Source of the DNA: Candidatus Saccharicenans sp.
GTDB taxonomy: Bacteria; Acidobacteriota; Aminicenantia; Aminicenantales; Saccharicenantaceae
DNA: 64,000 bases
Assembly: GCA_024653215.1 (NCBI GenBank)
Contig: JANLFU010000001.1
Location: 1-64,000 of the forward strand
Reading direction: 5' to 3'
The translations under genes and the position numbers were made by a program. Under the pieces are notes generated by a model, which searched no databases, was not told where the DNA came from, and saw only the letters and a list, made by a program, of their open reading frames with translations. This document shows, piece by piece, positions 17,783-25,880 of this stretch. The number at the start of each line of letters is the position of its first letter. Position 1 is the first letter of the stretch.

Positions 17783-18889
17783 ATGAAACCCAGAGAAAGG
17801 GTCCGGCTGGCCCTGAACCACGAAGAACCGGATAGGTGTCCGCTGCAGTTGAGCTTTACCCCAGAATTTGCCGACCGGCTGAGGGCATCTCTGGGGTTGA
17901 GACCGGAAGCCCACAATCCCCATGGTCGGGGTAACAGTTACCTGCTGGAACGGCTAACCGGCTGCGACCTGCTTCTGACTTCCGTTGGCTGGGCCAATTC
18001 TTATTATGCCACCGGCCTTTACAGTCAGGATGGCCTGTCCTATGTGGATGAATGGGGCGTGGGCTGGCGAAACGTGGAGTATGAAACCAGGTTCGGGCGG
18101 GGGTGCTATACCGAAATCGTCGGCCACCCGCTGGCCGATGACAGGGCCATTGACTCTTACCGGGCACCCGACCCCGACCGACCGGAGCTCTATGCCGAGG
18201 CCCGGAGGACTGTTGAACAATTCGGTGGGGAGTACTGGATCGTCGGGGTGGTGGTGACCACCATTTTTGAAACAGCCTGGGCCCTGAGGGGGCTGGAGCG
18301 GACCCTGCTGGACATGGTAAGAGCCCCGGAGCTGGTGGACAGGCTGTTTGATATACCTTTTAAATATCATCTTCAAGTGGCCAGAAACCTGGCCGGGCTG
18401 GGAGTGGACATGATCTGGCTGGGCGATGATGTCGGGGCCCAGGACCGGATGCTGATTTCTCCGGCCCACTGGAGAAGATTTCTTAAGCCGCGAATGGCTG
18501 AAATTATCGCCACCCTGAAAAAGATTAACCCGGCTATTAAGGTTGCCTACCATTCGGACGGCAATATCTATCCTATAATCCCGGACCTGGTGGAAATCGG
18601 GCTTGACGTTCTCAACCCGGTTCAGCCCCGGTCCATGGACCCGGCCCGGCTCAAGAGGGAATTCGGTGACCGCCTCTGTTTCTGGGGAACGGTGGACCTG
18701 CAGTACACCCTGCCCTTCGGAACACCGGATGAGGTCAGAAGCGAAGTCCTGGAAAGGCTCGGGACTGTGGGCCGGCAGGGAGGACTGATCATCGGGCCCA
18801 CTCACCATCTGCAGCTCGACGTTCCGCTGGAAAATTTCTGGGCCATGGTCGGGGCGGTCAGAAACACCTCTTACCGGGACCTCGGGTAG
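17783..18889 (+). CDS. Uroporphyrinogen decarboxylase (UROD) family protein
   Basis: A 368-residue protein of the UROD superfamily TIM barrel. The start MKPRERVRLALNHEEPDR is typical of the family branch that includes cobamide-dependent methyltransferases (MtaA-like) rather than HemE, and YHSDGN near residue 255, then GLDVLNPVQP, fit that branch. No haem biosynthesis genes are nearby, so HemE is unlikely. Possible roles are methyl transfer or demethylation; the substrate is unknown. The ATG at 17783 has a Shine-Dalgarno (GAGGGAAGTTA). It converges on glnA. Confidence 0.8.
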   Translation: MKPRERVRLALNHEEPDRCPLQLSFTPEFADRLRASLGLRPEAHNPHGRGNSYLLERLTGCDLLLTSVGWANSYYATGLYSQDGLSYVDEWGVGWRNVEYETRFGRGCYTEIVGHPLADDRAIDSYRAPDPDRPELYAEARRTVEQFGGEYWIVGVVVTTIFETAWALRGLERTLLDMVRAPELVDRLFDIPFKYHLQVARNLAGLGVDMIWLGDDVGAQDRMLISPAHWRRFLKPRMAEIIATLKKINPAIKVAYHSDGNIYPIIPDLVEIGLDVLNPVQPRSMDPARLKREFGDRLCFWGTVDLQYTLPFGTPDEVRSEVLERLGTVGRQGGLIIGPTHHLQLDVPLENFWAMVGAVRNTSYRDLG

Positions 18890-19131
18890 AATCACTGTCT
18901 ACGGGGCAGCGGTTCAGCCAGACTGTTCCGAGGTTAAGCATTGGGCCAGCTTATGTGGCCCTGATTCTGGCCGGGGTGGCCAATCTGGAGCGGGCAATAA
19001 AAATAACCTGAGGGTAGGGATTAGAGGCTGAAGAACCTTGATGTCTGAAAATTTTGACCGGTCAGTTCTCCGGCCTCCAGATTTCAGCCAGAGATGATCA
19101 GCACACCCCGCCCCGGGCCCGTGGCAGCAAC

Positions 19132-20529
19132 TCAGAGCATCGGCAGGTAGCGTTTGATTTCGTAAGGACTGACCTGCTTATCAAACTCGTCCGGGACGTT
19201 CTGGAGATAGTCCTCGATTTCCTTTCTCTTGTTGGCTATGAATTTTTCATGCAGTTGTTCGCCCAGGGTCTCCCGGACCAGCTGGCTCTTTTCCACCAGC
19301 CGGACTGCCTCCTGCAGGTTTCTGGGTAAAACCTGGATTCCAGCCTTCTTCTGCTTGCTGCTGCTCATGTGGTAGATGTTCTCTTCGACCGGTTCGGGCA
19401 GTTCCAGGCGGTTTTTTATCCCGTCCAGGCCGGCTGATAGCATGGTGGCCAGGGCCAGGTAAATATTGCAACCCGGGTCGGGAGAGCGCAGCTCGATCCG
19501 GGTGGCCTTTTCCTTGCCCGGCTGGTATTCCGGGACCCGGATATAAGCCGAGCGGTTTTTCTGTCCCCAGGCGATGTAGACCGGAGCCTCGTACCCTTCG
19601 ATCAATCTCTTGTAGGAATTAATCCACTGGCTGAAAATGGCGCAGACCTCCCGGGCATGATGGATGATGCCGGCGGTGTAATGCCTGGCCTCGGACGACA
19701 GGTGGTAGGGGGCCTCTTTTTCAAAGAAGGCGTTATGGCCATTTCTCCACAGGGACTGGTGGACGTGCATGCCGCTGCCGTTCTGACCGTTAATGGGCTT
19801 GGGCATGAAGGTCAGGTATAGCCCATGCATCCTAGCCACTTTCTTGGCCATGTACCTGAAGACCATGATTATATCGGCCATGTCCAGGGCGTTCTGGTAC
19901 CGGAGGTCGATTTCATGCTGGCCGTGGGCCACCTCGTGGTGGTCGTATTCGGGTTCGATGCCCATTTTTTTAAGCAGGAGCTGGATTTCCTTCCGGACCT
20001 CGCCATGCCTGCCGGCAAAGAAATAACCGCCAGAGTCGGTCGGGACCGGGGTCTGGTCGTCGGGGAAGATGAAAAACTCCATCTCCGGGCCGCACTTGAA
20101 ATCGGCAAAACCGAATTCGGACTTCATTCTCTCCAGGGTTCTTTTCAGCACGTAGCGGCTGTCGCCCGGATAGTGATTACCGTCCGGCTGGTAAATATCG
20201 CCGAACATGATGGCTTCTCTCCAGGTGACGGCCGGGTCGAAGCCCTGGTAGGTCCAGGGGAAAACCCTGAAAGTCCTGGGGTCGGGGACTATGACCAGGT
20301 CGCTCTCTTCAATCCGGACGAAACCCTCGACCGAAGAACCGTCAAAGCCCTTGCCCTCGCCAAAGGCCCTTTCCAGTTCTGAGACCGGAATCGAGAAATC
20401 CATCGGGCGTCCCAGGATGTCGGTGAACATGATCCGCACGAACTCTATCCGGTTTTCAGGATTCCTGGCTGCCTCCAGCACCTCGGCTTCCGTGCCCAGC
20501 CCGTGGAAGTCTTTAATTCTTTCTTGCAT
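19132..20529 (-). CDS. glnA: Glutamine synthetase type I
   Basis: A 465-residue GSI that makes glutamine from glutamate and ammonia. Signatures include GFDGSSVEGF near residue 60, PEMEFF near 140, the NGSGMHVHQS ATP/metal loop near 250 and NRSAYIRVPEY near 325. The length fits the GSI-alpha group; the Tyr in EENIYHM is at the place where GSI-beta is adenylylated, but the surrounding NLYDLPP context is absent. The start is taken at 20529 because the upstream ATG lies inside the Shine-Dalgarno (GGAGGG). It is divergent from an Lrp-type regulator, which may control it. Confidence 0.94.
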   Translation of the reverse strand: MQERIKDFHGLGTEAEVLEAARNPENRIEFVRIMFTDILGRPMDFSIPVSELERAFGEGKGFDGSSVEGFVRIEESDLVIVPDPRTFRVFPWTYQGFDPAVTWREAIMFGDIYQPDGNHYPGDSRYVLKRTLERMKSEFGFADFKCGPEMEFFIFPDDQTPVPTDSGGYFFAGRHGEVRKEIQLLLKKMGIEPEYDHHEVAHGQHEIDLRYQNALDMADIIMVFRYMAKKVARMHGLYLTFMPKPINGQNGSGMHVHQSLWRNGHNAFFEKEAPYHLSSEARHYTAGIIHHAREVCAIFSQWINSYKRLIEGYEAPVYIAWGQKNRSAYIRVPEYQPGKEKATRIELRSPDPGCNIYLALATMLSAGLDGIKNRLELPEPVEENIYHMSSSKQKKAGIQVLPRNLQEAVRLVEKSQLVRETLGEQLHEKFIANKRKEIEDYLQNVPDEFDKQVSPYEIKRYLPML

Positions 20530-20565
20530 TTTTCCCTCCATTTATTAAAATAGTAATGGGTGCCG

Positions 20566-20575
20566 AACATATGTT
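20566..20575. promoter_or_regulatory. Palindrome in the glnA leader, possible operator
   Basis: AACATATGTT is a perfect 10-bp palindrome in the AT-rich divergent region, about 35 bases downstream of the predicted glnA start point. Its placement suits a repressor site, for instance for the adjacent Lrp-type protein, but there is only one copy. Confidence 0.3.
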
Positions 20576-20611
20576 AGTTTTATTAACTTTAATAATTTCA
20601 TTTATGCCGGT

Positions 20612-20639
20612 ATTTTATAGAAAAAATTACATTTGTCAA
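20612..20639 (-). promoter_or_regulatory. Sigma-70 promoter of glnA
   Basis: Minus strand: TTGACA (20639..20634), 16-base spacer, TAAAAT (20617..20612). Transcription would begin near 20605, giving a leader of about 75 bases. Confidence 0.7.
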
Positions 20640-20679
20640 TATATTAAATTAAAAATTTTATATTCGTAATGGAGGCCAG

Positions 20680-21123
20680 ATGCCCGCTGAAACCGAAAGA
20701 AAGATTGTTGCCTGTCTTAACCGGGATGCCAGGAAAAGCTACCGGGAGATAGCCCGGGAAACTGGTGTTTCTGTCCCGGCAGTAATTCAGACCATACGAA
20801 AGCTGGAAGAGGCTGGAGCCATCAGAGGTTATATTCCCGTTCTAAATCCGGAATATTTCGGCTTCGGGTTAATGGCGGTAGTCCTGGTGCGATTTACTCA
20901 GGGCAAACTGCTGGAAACCCAGCAAAAGATTGCCGAGGACCGGCGGGTCATGGCCGTGTTCGATGTCACCGGGGACTGGGATTCAGTGGTCATAGGTTGC
21001 TTCCTCGACCGCCAGGACCTGAACCAGTTCATCAAGAAGGTCCTGTCAATCAAGTACATTGACCGCACCGTAACCCAGCTGGTGCTGAACGTGGTCAAGA
21101 ACGACCCCCGGGTCCCGATTTGA
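20680..21123 (+). CDS. Lrp/AsnC family transcriptional regulator
   Basis: A 147-residue regulator with an N-terminal helix-turn-helix (residues 5-50, DARKSYREIARETGVS then IRKLEEAG) and a C-terminal ligand-binding RAM domain (FDVTGDWDSVVIG). Lrp/AsnC proteins sense amino acids and control their metabolism. The Shine-Dalgarno GGAGG precedes the ATG. It is divergent from glnA across 150 AT-rich bases, the classic position for a regulator of that gene, although speD follows it on the same strand. Confidence 0.9.
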   Translation: MPAETERKIVACLNRDARKSYREIARETGVSVPAVIQTIRKLEEAGAIRGYIPVLNPEYFGFGLMAVVLVRFTQGKLLETQQKIAEDRRVMAVFDVTGDWDSVVIGCFLDRQDLNQFIKKVLSIKYIDRTVTQLVLNVVKNDPRVPI

Positions 21124-21137
21124 AACGCAGAAGTTTA

Positions 21138-21165
21138 TTGACATGATTTGCGTTTGTGCCATAAT
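21138..21165 (+). promoter_or_regulatory. Sigma-70 promoter of speD
   Basis: TTGACA at 21138-21143, a 16-base spacer and CATAAT at 21160-21165. Transcription would begin about 24 bases before speD, so speD need not depend on the Lrp gene upstream. Confidence 0.65.
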
Positions 21166-21195
21166 CAACTTGAAAAACTTTGACGGAGGAATTGA

Positions 21196-21651
21196 ATGAC
21201 CAAAGAGCATCATTCCACCATCGGCCACCATTACATCGTTGAGGCTTCGGGTTGCGACCCCAAGATCATCGGCAGCGTGGAAAAGGTCCAGCAGATCCTG
21301 GTCAAGGCTGCTGAAATAGCCGGGGCCCAGGTCTGGTCCATTTCCTTCAGCCGGTTTCCGCCGAACGGTGTCAGTGGCGTGGTGGTGATTTCCGAGTCTC
21401 ATATATCCACCCATACCTGGCCGGAAATGAATTATGGAGCCCTGGATATCTATACCTGCGGCAACACCATCGACCCGGAAAAAGCGGTCATCTACGCGGT
21501 GGAAGCTTTTGGGGCCACCACCTCCCATATCACCGAGATTACCCGCGGGATAGATGAAGGTGATGCCATTTTCTACCACAGCTTCGTCACCTGGGAAGAA
21601 TATCTCAAGAAAGAGAAAAAGGAAAAAGAAGAGCCCAAGCCCCAGTCCTGA
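21196..21651 (+). CDS. speD: S-adenosylmethionine decarboxylase proenzyme
   Basis: A 151-residue prokaryotic AdoMetDC that makes decarboxylated AdoMet, the aminopropyl donor for spermidine. The self-cleavage site is clear: ES followed by HISTHTWPE near residues 68-78, where the Ser becomes the pyruvoyl cofactor; the later Cys in YTCGN is the expected catalytic one. The tail is Lys/Glu-rich and about 15 residues longer than the minimal form. The start has GGAGG eight bases upstream. No spermidine synthase gene is in the window. Confidence 0.93.
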   Translation: MTKEHHSTIGHHYIVEASGCDPKIIGSVEKVQQILVKAAEIAGAQVWSISFSRFPPNGVSGVVVISESHISTHTWPEMNYGALDIYTCGNTIDPEKAVIYAVEAFGATTSHITEITRGIDEGDAIFYHSFVTWEEYLKKEKKEKEEPKPQS

Positions 21652-21773
21652 TTGTAAAGATCTTTACCCGGTTGTAATCAAAGTTTAAGCCTGTTGGCCG
21701 GGGTGCCATTTTGTTAACCGTCCGTTTATAGATTGCCTCCCTTTTAATTGAATACCGTCTCTGCCTTTTCGGG

Positions 21774-21790
21774 CTGGCATAAAACCTGCA
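21774..21790 (+). promoter_or_regulatory. Possible sigma-54 promoter of the M1 peptidase
   Basis: CTGGCATA-AAAC-CTGCA keeps the invariant GG and GC ten bases apart and most of the -24 element. It would start transcription about 50 bases before the GTG at 21852. A TATAAT at 21832-21837 nearby offers a competing sigma-70 -10 without a good -35. Confidence 0.35.
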
Positions 21791-21851
21791 GAATTAAGTT
21801 AACAGAAGACGTGGCGGGCCGTAAGTTCGTATATAATAGAAGCGGCACCCG

Positions 21852-24479
21852 GTGCCGGGAGAGATTTTTGGGGTAGGAAAACGGTCGGTAACAGGCTTCT
21901 GGCTGGTGTTAGCCAGCCTGGTCTTGTGCCTCCGTCTGTACCCGGCCCAGCCGGCCATGCCCGAATACCTCGGGCCCCTGGTCAAGGCCCTGGAAACCAG
22001 AAGCGCCAAAGATTACCTGGATCTCTGCCTGCCGCAAATCCGCGAAGAAGAGAGCCAGGCCCTGGCTGCCTATTTTAACCAGCCCGGGCTGGAGAGCCTG
22101 TCTGTTTTCTATTCGGGCGAAAGCCGGGACCAGACCGGATTAAACCGGGCCTTTTTCCAGGTGCTTTTTCAGAAAGAATACTCGGCGGTGATCGAAGTCT
22201 GGCAGATAACCTACGCCCTTGGCCCTGAGGGCCTGAGAATTCACAGGAGGCTGGTCAGCAGCAGCCTTAAGGACCTTTACCGCCTGCGCTTCCCGGGGGA
22301 AGGAAATACCCTGGCTCGCCACATCCGGCTGGCTCAGAAAGATATTGTCATCACTTTTGCCGAAGGACAGATCTTTTTCGATAACCTGCCCGGCATCGAA
22401 ACTGCCATGATCATCGTCGGGCGGGGCCAGGTCCGTTTTCAGCCTTCGGATGAAATCGAAAGGAACCAGCTGACCCGGGTCTACCGGAAGCCAGCCTTTG
22501 AAGAATCGCTGGAATACGTTTACGTCCGGGGGAGCGACAGCTATTTTCGTGACAATCTGCTCTATGAACCGTTGGCCGGTCCGCCGCCATCCGTTCCGGC
22601 GGAAGTTCTGAACAACCGGGTCTACTCCATATTTTCACGGAATTATTCGAGGTCTTTCACCCTGGAGAACTCCCTGACCGGAGAACTGCTGACTTTTCTG
22701 CCGCCGGCGGGGGAAACAGTTATTGAACTCAAGACGGCCAAGGGAGGAGAGTTCACCTATGTCTATACGCCCTTTGGCGAGGAAGAAATTTCCTTTTTTG
22801 ACAGGACGAAAAACAGGTTGCTCAACAGCTACTCCCCCCAGGAAGAAGGGCAGAAGAGGATGTTCCTGAGGTTCGGGGAAAAGTTTGAAGTCAAAAATTA
22901 TGACATCGAAGCCAGCTACCGGCCGGATAACAGCCAGCTGGCTGCCTCGGCCGTTATCAAGCTGGCCTCGTCCGTGGATAACCTGGACAGCTGCCAGCTT
23001 CGCCTGAACCCCGACCTGCAGATCTTAAAGATAGAGGACGAAAAAGGAAGGGAGCTTTTCTACAGCCGTGACCGCTTCCGTAAATATATTTATATTTACC
23101 TGGCCGAAAGGCTATCCCGCGGGGAGGAGACGGAGCTAAAAATTTTTTACCGGGGGAAAATAGTGCCCCCGCCGCCCCTGACCGATGCCGGGCCGCAGAT
23201 TCGCCCCGAGGAACCGACCATTCTTTTTTCCATCAGCAATAGCTACCTTTTCACCCAGTCCTCCGACTGGTACCCGTCGCCGGTGCGGGAAAGATTTGTG
23301 AGCTTCAGGCTGCGGATGATTGTTCCCGACGGCTATTATTGCCTGGTCGGCGGGCGCCTGCTGGAAAAGTATTCGGTCAAGGAGGCGACTTCCGTTACCG
23401 AGCTGGAAAACCTGGGCAATACCATCTTCATCTACGAGAGCCAGGTTCCGGTTAAGTACATCAGCTTTTTCGTCGGTCGGCTGGTGCCCATCAAGAAAAT
23501 CACCAACGGCCTGACCATCGAGCACTTCACCACCCAGGACTGGCGCCACCAGGCCAAGCAGATCCTGAACGACGCTGCCGACATCCTGGAGACCTACCAG
23601 AGAAATTTCGGGCCTTTTCTCTTTGAGCGGCTGGCCATTGCCCAGCGCTACTGGCATACCCACGGCGGGCATGCCCCGGCCGGCCTGGTAATTCTGGACC
23701 AGCTGCCCTTTTCCCGGAGCCCCGAACTCATCATCATCAACCCCTCCAGCCCGGTCGACCTCTCTTACTGGCCCGAGTACTACCTGGCCCACGAGTTAGC
23801 CCACCAGTGGTGGGGCCACGGGCTGACCTGGACCTCGTACCGGGATAATTGGCTGACCGAAGGGCTGGCCCAGTTTTCCACCATCCTTTACTTAAAAGAA
23901 AAATACGGGCAGAAGGATTTCGAAAAAATACTGCAGAAGATTTCCTCCTCGGTCCGGAAAAAATCAAGAATTGGGCCGGTCATCCTGGGTATCCGCCTCA
24001 GCCATATCGACTTTGAAGGCTACCAGGCGATTGTCTACAACAAAGCTGCCCTGGCCCTTTTCCTTCTGAAAGACTGGCTGGGCGAGGAAGTGTTTTTCCG
24101 GGGGCTGCAGGAATTTTACCGGCAATTCCGTTTTCAGGCTGTCCGAACGGCCGACTTCCGCCTGACCATGGAGCGGGTCTCCGGCCAGGACCTCAAGCAG
24201 TTTTTCAACGACTGGTTCTATTCCGAGCGGTTGCCCGAGGTCCGGGTGGAGCAGAAGACTCAACAATCAGAACCGGTTTCCAGGCTCCAGGTGACCATCC
24301 GCCAGCTCAACCGGCCCATGGTCTTCCCCCTCAGGGTCATCCTGGAAACAGAGGAAGGAAAGAGTGAGCATCTACTGAGGGTCGATTCAGCTTCCCAGTC
24401 TTTTAACCTGGAATTTTCGGGGCGGCTGAAGAAGGTCAGGGTAAACCCGGGCAACCTGGTGCCGGGCCGGTTTGAATGA
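21852..24479 (+). CDS. M1 family metallopeptidase, secreted
   Basis: An 875-residue protein with an N-terminal signal-like helix (GFWLVLASLVLCL, about residues 15-27), a beta-rich region to about residue 550, and an M1 catalytic domain with zinc site HELAHQWWGH near residue 645 and the third ligand Glu in NWLTEGLAQF 18 residues later. The exopeptidase GAMEN motif is not seen; the equivalent place reads GGHAPAGLVIL. A C-terminal beta domain follows. The only in-frame start after an upstream stop is the GTG at 21852, and it lacks a clear Shine-Dalgarno. The protein is likely periplasmic and acts on peptides; M1-like proteins without GAMEN may have altered specificity. Confidence 0.85.
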   Translation: MPGEIFGVGKRSVTGFWLVLASLVLCLRLYPAQPAMPEYLGPLVKALETRSAKDYLDLCLPQIREEESQALAAYFNQPGLESLSVFYSGESRDQTGLNRAFFQVLFQKEYSAVIEVWQITYALGPEGLRIHRRLVSSSLKDLYRLRFPGEGNTLARHIRLAQKDIVITFAEGQIFFDNLPGIETAMIIVGRGQVRFQPSDEIERNQLTRVYRKPAFEESLEYVYVRGSDSYFRDNLLYEPLAGPPPSVPAEVLNNRVYSIFSRNYSRSFTLENSLTGELLTFLPPAGETVIELKTAKGGEFTYVYTPFGEEEISFFDRTKNRLLNSYSPQEEGQKRMFLRFGEKFEVKNYDIEASYRPDNSQLAASAVIKLASSVDNLDSCQLRLNPDLQILKIEDEKGRELFYSRDRFRKYIYIYLAERLSRGEETELKIFYRGKIVPPPPLTDAGPQIRPEEPTILFSISNSYLFTQSSDWYPSPVRERFVSFRLRMIVPDGYYCLVGGRLLEKYSVKEATSVTELENLGNTIFIYESQVPVKYISFFVGRLVPIKKITNGLTIEHFTTQDWRHQAKQILNDAADILETYQRNFGPFLFERLAIAQRYWHTHGGHAPAGLVILDQLPFSRSPELIIINPSSPVDLSYWPEYYLAHELAHQWWGHGLTWTSYRDNWLTEGLAQFSTILYLKEKYGQKDFEKILQKISSSVRKKSRIGPVILGIRLSHIDFEGYQAIVYNKAALALFLLKDWLGEEVFFRGLQEFYRQFRFQAVRTADFRLTMERVSGQDLKQFFNDWFYSERLPEVRVEQKTQQSEPVSRLQVTIRQLNRPMVFPLRVILETEEGKSEHLLRVDSASQSFNLEFSGRLKKVRVNPGNLVPGRFE

Positions 24480-24500
24480 AGCCCGACTTTCCCCGGTCTC

Positions 24501-25880
24501 TTAGACCATCCGGTCGCTGATTTTCAGGCGCTTGATCATTTCGTTGAGAGTGGTTGGCTTCAAGCCCAGCAGCTCCGCGGCTTTCTTCTGCACCCCGCCG
24601 GATTTTTGCAGGGCGGTCAGGATCAGTTTTTTCTGGAACTCGGCCGTTTTTTCTTTGAGGTCCAGGCTGGCATTGTCCAGCTCCTCGAACATGATCTTCT
24701 TCCCGCTCAGCAGGAAGGGCGGCAGGGCCTCGCGGGTGATGATCCGGGACTTGCAGAGCACCACGGCCCTTTCCAGGACGTTTTCCAGTTCCCGGACATT
24801 TCCCGGCCAGTCGTAATCCATCAGGATTTCCATGACATCCTCGCTAACGCCCTCCACCTGCTTCTGGTTCTCGGCGTTGTAGAGTTCGATGAAATGCTTG
24901 ACCAGCAGCGGAATGTCTTCCTTCCTGGCCCGGAGCGGCGGTAGCTCGATCTTGATGACGTTCAGCCGGTAGAACAGGTCCTTGCGGAAGGCCTTCTGCT
25001 CAATCAGCTCCTCCAGGTCGGTGTTGGTGGCGGCGATGATACGGACGTCGACCTTGATGGTCCTGGTCCCGCCCAGACGCATGAATTCCTTGTCCTGCAT
25101 GACCCGGAGCAGCTTGACCTGGGTTTCCAGGCTGATGGAGGAGATTTCGTCGAAGAAGATAGTTCCCTTGTCGGCTGCCTCGAACAGGCCCTTCTTGTCG
25201 GTCACGGCGCCGGTGAAGGCTCCCTTGACATGACCGAAGAGGTGGCTCTCAAGCAGGTCCGGGGGGAGCGAGCCGCTGTTGACCACGACGAAGGGATGGC
25301 GGGCCCGGTCGGAATTAAGGTGGATGGCCCGGGCCACCAGCTCCTTGCCGGTGCCGCTTTCGCCCTGGATCAGGATGGTGGAGCGGGTGGGGGCGGCCGC
25401 CTTGATCAGCTCGAAGACGTTCATCATGGCCTGGCTCTTGCCGATGATATTCTCGAAGCTGAACTTCTTCTTGAGTTCGTGGCGCAGCCTGATGTTTTCT
25501 TCCTGGAGGCGGCGATGTTCCAGGGCCCGCCTGATGGTCATCAGCAGCTCATCGTTCTTGAAGGGCTTCTGGATGTAATCGTAGGCGCCCATCTTGATGG
25601 CGGTCAGGGCCGATTCCACCGAGGCGTAGGCGGTGATGATGATCACCAGAGCCTCGGGGTCAATTTTCCGAACCTGTTTCAGAACCTCCAGGCCATCCAT
25701 CCCCGGCATCAGCAGGTCGAGCAGGATCAGGTCAAATTTCTGTTCCTCGAATTTTTTCAGGGCCTCTTCCCCGGAAGCGGAAATTTCGACCTTGAAGCCT
25801 TCTGACTCCAGGAGTTGTCCCAGGACATCGTGGATGATGGGTTCGTCGTCGATCAGGTGGATCAAGGCATTATCATTCAT
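24501..25880 (-). CDS. NtrC-family sigma-54-dependent response regulator
   Basis: A 459-residue activator with a receiver domain (phospho-acceptor Asp in LILLDLLMPGMDG near residue 55, Lys in QKPF near 106), a central AAA+ domain (Walker A GESGTGKE, the sigma-54 contact loop GAFTGA, Walker B in IFFDEISS) and a C-terminal Fis-type helix-turn-helix (KKAAELLGLKPTTLNEMIKRL). The intact GAFTGA shows it can work with RpoN. The ATG at 25880 overlaps the kinase stop by eight bases; upstream in-frame sequence is the shadow of the kinase. It is cotranscribed with its kinase, and sigma-54-like promoters exist in the window. Confidence 0.95.
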   Translation of the reverse strand: MNDNALIHLIDDEPIIHDVLGQLLESEGFKVEISASGEEALKKFEEQKFDLILLDLLMPGMDGLEVLKQVRKIDPEALVIIITAYASVESALTAIKMGAYDYIQKPFKNDELLMTIRRALEHRRLQEENIRLRHELKKKFSFENIIGKSQAMMNVFELIKAAAPTRSTILIQGESGTGKELVARAIHLNSDRARHPFVVVNSGSLPPDLLESHLFGHVKGAFTGAVTDKKGLFEAADKGTIFFDEISSISLETQVKLLRVMQDKEFMRLGGTRTIKVDVRIIAATNTDLEELIEQKAFRKDLFYRLNVIKIELPPLRARKEDIPLLVKHFIELYNAENQKQVEGVSEDVMEILMDYDWPGNVRELENVLERAVVLCKSRIITREALPPFLLSGKKIMFEELDNASLDLKEKTAEFQKKLILTALQKSGGVQKKAAELLGLKPTTLNEMIKRLKISDRMV

